From NCBI GenBank assembly GCA_947446855.1, contig CANFIH010000002.1, positions 1 through 64,000 of the forward strand: a stretch of DNA of 64,000 nucleotides. Reading direction: 5' to 3'. The notes under the pieces are model-generated. The model was not told where the DNA came from and searched no databases. It was given only the letters and a program-made list of their open reading frames with translations. Below are positions 62,108-64,000 of the stretch, piece by piece; positions within the stretch are counted from its first letter, which is position 1, and the number at the start of each line of letters is the position of its first letter. Source of the stretch: Burkholderiales bacterium. Lineage in GTDB: Bacteria; Pseudomonadota; Gammaproteobacteria; Burkholderiales; Burkholderiaceae_C. Both the position numbers and the translations under genes were made by a program.

Positions 62108-63037
62108 ATGCAAGCCCTGATCGACACCATCGCCACGATGGAACCCGGCACCGACGCGCAGCGCATTTTTCACGGCCGCGGCGGTCTGCACCCCGGCTGC
62201 GAACACCTGGCGCTGGACTTCTATCCGCCGGTGTTGGTGCTGACCAGCTTCCAGCCCCTGGAGGATGACGCCCTGGCCGTAGTGCACACCGCACTGACCG
62301 AACGCTGGCAGCAACTCGCGCCCGACCAGCCGCTCAACTGGGTTTACCAATGGCGCACCGAAGGCCGCGCCGACACCCGCTTGATGGCTGGTGCCGTGCC
62401 CGAGCCGCAGGTGGTAAGCGAGAACGGCGCGCGCTACCGTGTGCATGTACTCAAGGGGCAGAACCACGGCCTGTTTCTGGACATGGCAGCCGGGCGGCAA
62501 TGGGTGGGCGCGCTGGCGGCGCGCCACCCCGATCTGCGCGTGCTCAATCTGTTTGCCTACACCTGCGCGTTTTCGGTCGTGGCACTGAAGGCCGGCGCGC
62601 GCCATGTGCTCAATGTGGACATGAGCCACGGCGCCATTGGCATCGGCCAGCAAAACCACCAACTCAATGGCCTCAGCACCGGTGCCAGCTTTTTACCGCA
62701 CGATATTTTCAGCACCTGGGGCAAGATCACGCGGGCTTCTCCCTTTGATCTGATCATCGTGGACCCGCCGAGCTACCAGAAGGGCAGCTTTGTGGCCACC
62801 AAGGACTACGCCCGCCTGATGCGCCGCCTGCCCGAGCTGCTGATGCCCGGCGGCTACGCCTTGCTGTGCCTGAACGCGCCGGAGCTGGGTGTCGACTTTC
62901 TGAAAACCCAGATGCAGGAACTGGCACCCGACGTGCGCTTTGTGGAGCGCATTGCCAACCCCGCAGTGTTTGCCGATGTGGATGCAGACCGCGCGCTCAA
63001 GGTGCTGTTGTTTCAGGCCTCCATGGACATCCGCTGA
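62108..63037 (+). CDS. Class I SAM-dependent methyltransferase (RlmI/RlmK-like)
   Basis: A 309-residue methyltransferase. VLNLFAYTCAFSVVALKAGA (about 144-163) is motif I, NVDMSHGAIG motif II-like, and DPPSYQKGSF (about 219-228) motif IV, the form seen in RlmI, RlmK and related RNA methyltransferases. The PUA domain of RlmI is absent and the N-terminus is short. An RNA or protein substrate is likely but not defined. It is probably co-transcribed with the pirin gene. The ATG at 62108 follows CCGAAAGCC, a weak ribosome-binding site. Confidence 0.85.
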   Translation: MQALIDTIATMEPGTDAQRIFHGRGGLHPGCEHLALDFYPPVLVLTSFQPLEDDALAVVHTALTERWQQLAPDQPLNWVYQWRTEGRADTRLMAGAVPEPQVVSENGARYRVHVLKGQNHGLFLDMAAGRQWVGALAARHPDLRVLNLFAYTCAFSVVALKAGARHVLNVDMSHGAIGIGQQNHQLNGLSTGASFLPHDIFSTWGKITRASPFDLIIVDPPSYQKGSFVATKDYARLMRRLPELLMPGGYALLCLNAPELGVDFLKTQMQELAPDVRFVERIANPAVFADVDADRALKVLLFQASMDIR

Positions 63038-63068
63038 CGAACCTTGCACCGCGCGAACGGTGGCGCGC

Positions 63069-64000
63069 TCAAGCTACTGCGGTCGACGGGCCTGTTTCTC
63101 CCGCAGGCTGCTGCAGGCCACGCAGCAGGGCCGCGTAGAGCAACAGGGGGTCCACGGGCTTGGTGATGAAGTCGTCCATTCCGGCCAGTGTGCACTGGAC
63201 CCGGTCCTCCGCAAACGCATTCGCCGTCATCGCCAGGATCGGCGTGCGCCGCTTCTCGCGCTCGCGGATTCGGCGGGTCGTTTCCAGGCCGTCCAGCTTG
63301 GGCATCTGCATGTCCATCAGGATCAGGTCATAGGTGGTTGCGGTGGCCAGCTTCAGGGCTTCTTCGCCATCGCTGGCAAGGTCGACCTGGAAGCCGGCCT
63401 CGTTCAAAAGAAACAGCGCGATTTCCTGGTTGACCGGTTCATCGTCCGCCACCAGCACCCGCAGACCCGCATAGTCCCGCTTCAGGATGGCTTCGCAATC
63501 CAGGGAAGCCGGGAGGGCGCTGGCTTTGCCCAGTGCCTCGCCCTTGCCGATGCGCACGGTCAGCCAGAAGGTGCTGCCCCGGCCCGGCTGCGAAGTGGCT
63601 CCGGCATCGCCGCCCATCATGCGGGCGATCTTTTGGGCAATCGCCAGGCCCAGCCCGGTGCCGCCGTATTTGCGGGTGGTCGTGTTGTCAGCCTGTTCAA
63701 ACACCGTGAACAGCCGCGGCAGCACCGACGGGTCTATGCCCGGGCCCGTGTCGCTGACCTCAAAGCGCAGCAAGGCCGTGTCGGGACCGTCTTCCACCCT
63801 GCTGGCGCGCAGGTCAATGTGTCCGGCCTCGGTGAATTTGACCGCGTTGGAGAGGTAATTCAGCAAGGCCTGTTGCAGGCGCGTGCGGTCACCCAGGAGC
63901 GTGTAGGGCAGTGCGTCCGCCACCGTGGCAAGCGTGAGGCCTTTGGTCCTGGCCTTGTCGCTGACCATGGCCACCACGCCGGCCAGCATGTCGTCGAGTG
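63069..64000 (-). CDS. Hybrid sensor histidine kinase, C-terminal part (cut by window edge)
   Basis: About 310 residues of the C-terminal part are in the window; the frame stays open to the right edge. They contain the end of the dimerisation region (LDDMLAGVVAMVSDKA), the HATPase domain (NYLSNAVKFTE, DTGPGID, GGTGLGLAIAQ) and a receiver domain (VADDEPVNQE, phospho-acceptor aspartate in LILMDMQMP, lysine in ITKPVD). The layout is that of BarA/ArcB-like hybrid kinases. The sensor and histidine lie outside the window. The gene is convergent with the methyltransferase gene. Confidence 0.87.
   Translation of the reverse strand, partial: LDDMLAGVVAMVSDKARTKGLTLATVADALPYTLLGDRTRLQQALLNYLSNAVKFTEAGHIDLRASRVEDGPDTALLRFEVSDTGPGIDPSVLPRLFTVFEQADNTTTRKYGGTGLGLAIAQKIARMMGGDAGATSQPGRGSTFWLTVRIGKGEALGKASALPASLDCEAILKRDYAGLRVLVADDEPVNQEIALFLLNEAGFQVDLASDGEEALKLATATTYDLILMDMQMPKLDGLETTRRIREREKRRTPILAMTANAFAEDRVQCTLAGMDDFITKPVDPLLLYAALLRGLQQPAGETGPSTAVA

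Overview
The window is high-G+C, densely coded DNA. The gene families and the two-component and ABC systems look like a betaproteobacterium of the Burkholderiales, most likely Comamonadaceae. That placement is inferred from gene content only; there is no rRNA or tRNA gene here to confirm it. I see no CRISPR array, insertion sequence or phage.

Region 1 (1-25.3 kb) is a large inositol-catabolism island. After the first 71 codons of pyruvate carboxylase (left edge), a leftward operon encodes a Gfo/Idh/MocA dehydrogenase, a TIM-barrel isomerase, an SDR and a divergent IolD. Facing it is a rightward operon: a periplasmic sugar-binding protein, permease, ATPase and second permease (ABC importer), three IolG-type dehydrogenases, a TIM-barrel isomerase, an aldehyde dehydrogenase, an HpcH/HpaI aldolase and a D-2-hydroxyacid dehydrogenase. 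Then come an iolE paralog, an RpiR-family regulator (probable IolR) and the classical leftward iolC-iolD-iolE-iolB operon, whose IolC carries the fused aldolase-like DUF2090 domain. No iolA/mmsA is present. A perfect 14-bp palindrome, GCAAT-N4-ATTGC, occurs four times, always in island promoters. It is the best candidate operator for the RpiR protein.

Region 2 (25.3-40 kb) is a short-chain amide utilisation locus. A LuxR-type response regulator and a hybrid histidine kinase, whose sensor is an entire NCS1-family permease followed by an eight-cysteine segment, are divergent from a five-gene urea/amide ABC importer (urtABCDE/fmd type). The same operon continues with formamidase fmdA, zinc-ribbon fmdB, aliphatic amidase amiE and a MoxR-type AAA+ ATPase/VWA-domain pair. 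The ABC system would import amides, the amidases would release ammonia and the acid, and the kinase would sense the substrate.

Region 3 (40-49.6 kb) holds a QseBC/TctDE-like two-component pair with a Skp-like periplasmic protein, an OmpA-family lipoprotein, ethanolamine ammonia-lyase eutBC, a radical SAM protein, a small HNH protein, and an isochorismatase-fold hydrolase with a small membrane protein divergent from a LysR regulator.

Region 4 (49.6-64 kb) is more mosaic. It has a flavin monooxygenase with a likely sigma-54 promoter, an AGE-family epimerase, the decayed end of a 2-hydroxyacid dehydrogenase gene, a DMT exporter, a LysR-like remnant, an SRPBCC protein, modABC, an AcoR-like sigma-54 activator, a ParD/ParE-type toxin-antitoxin pair, a pirin, an SAM methyltransferase and the 3' part of a hybrid histidine kinase cut by the right edge.
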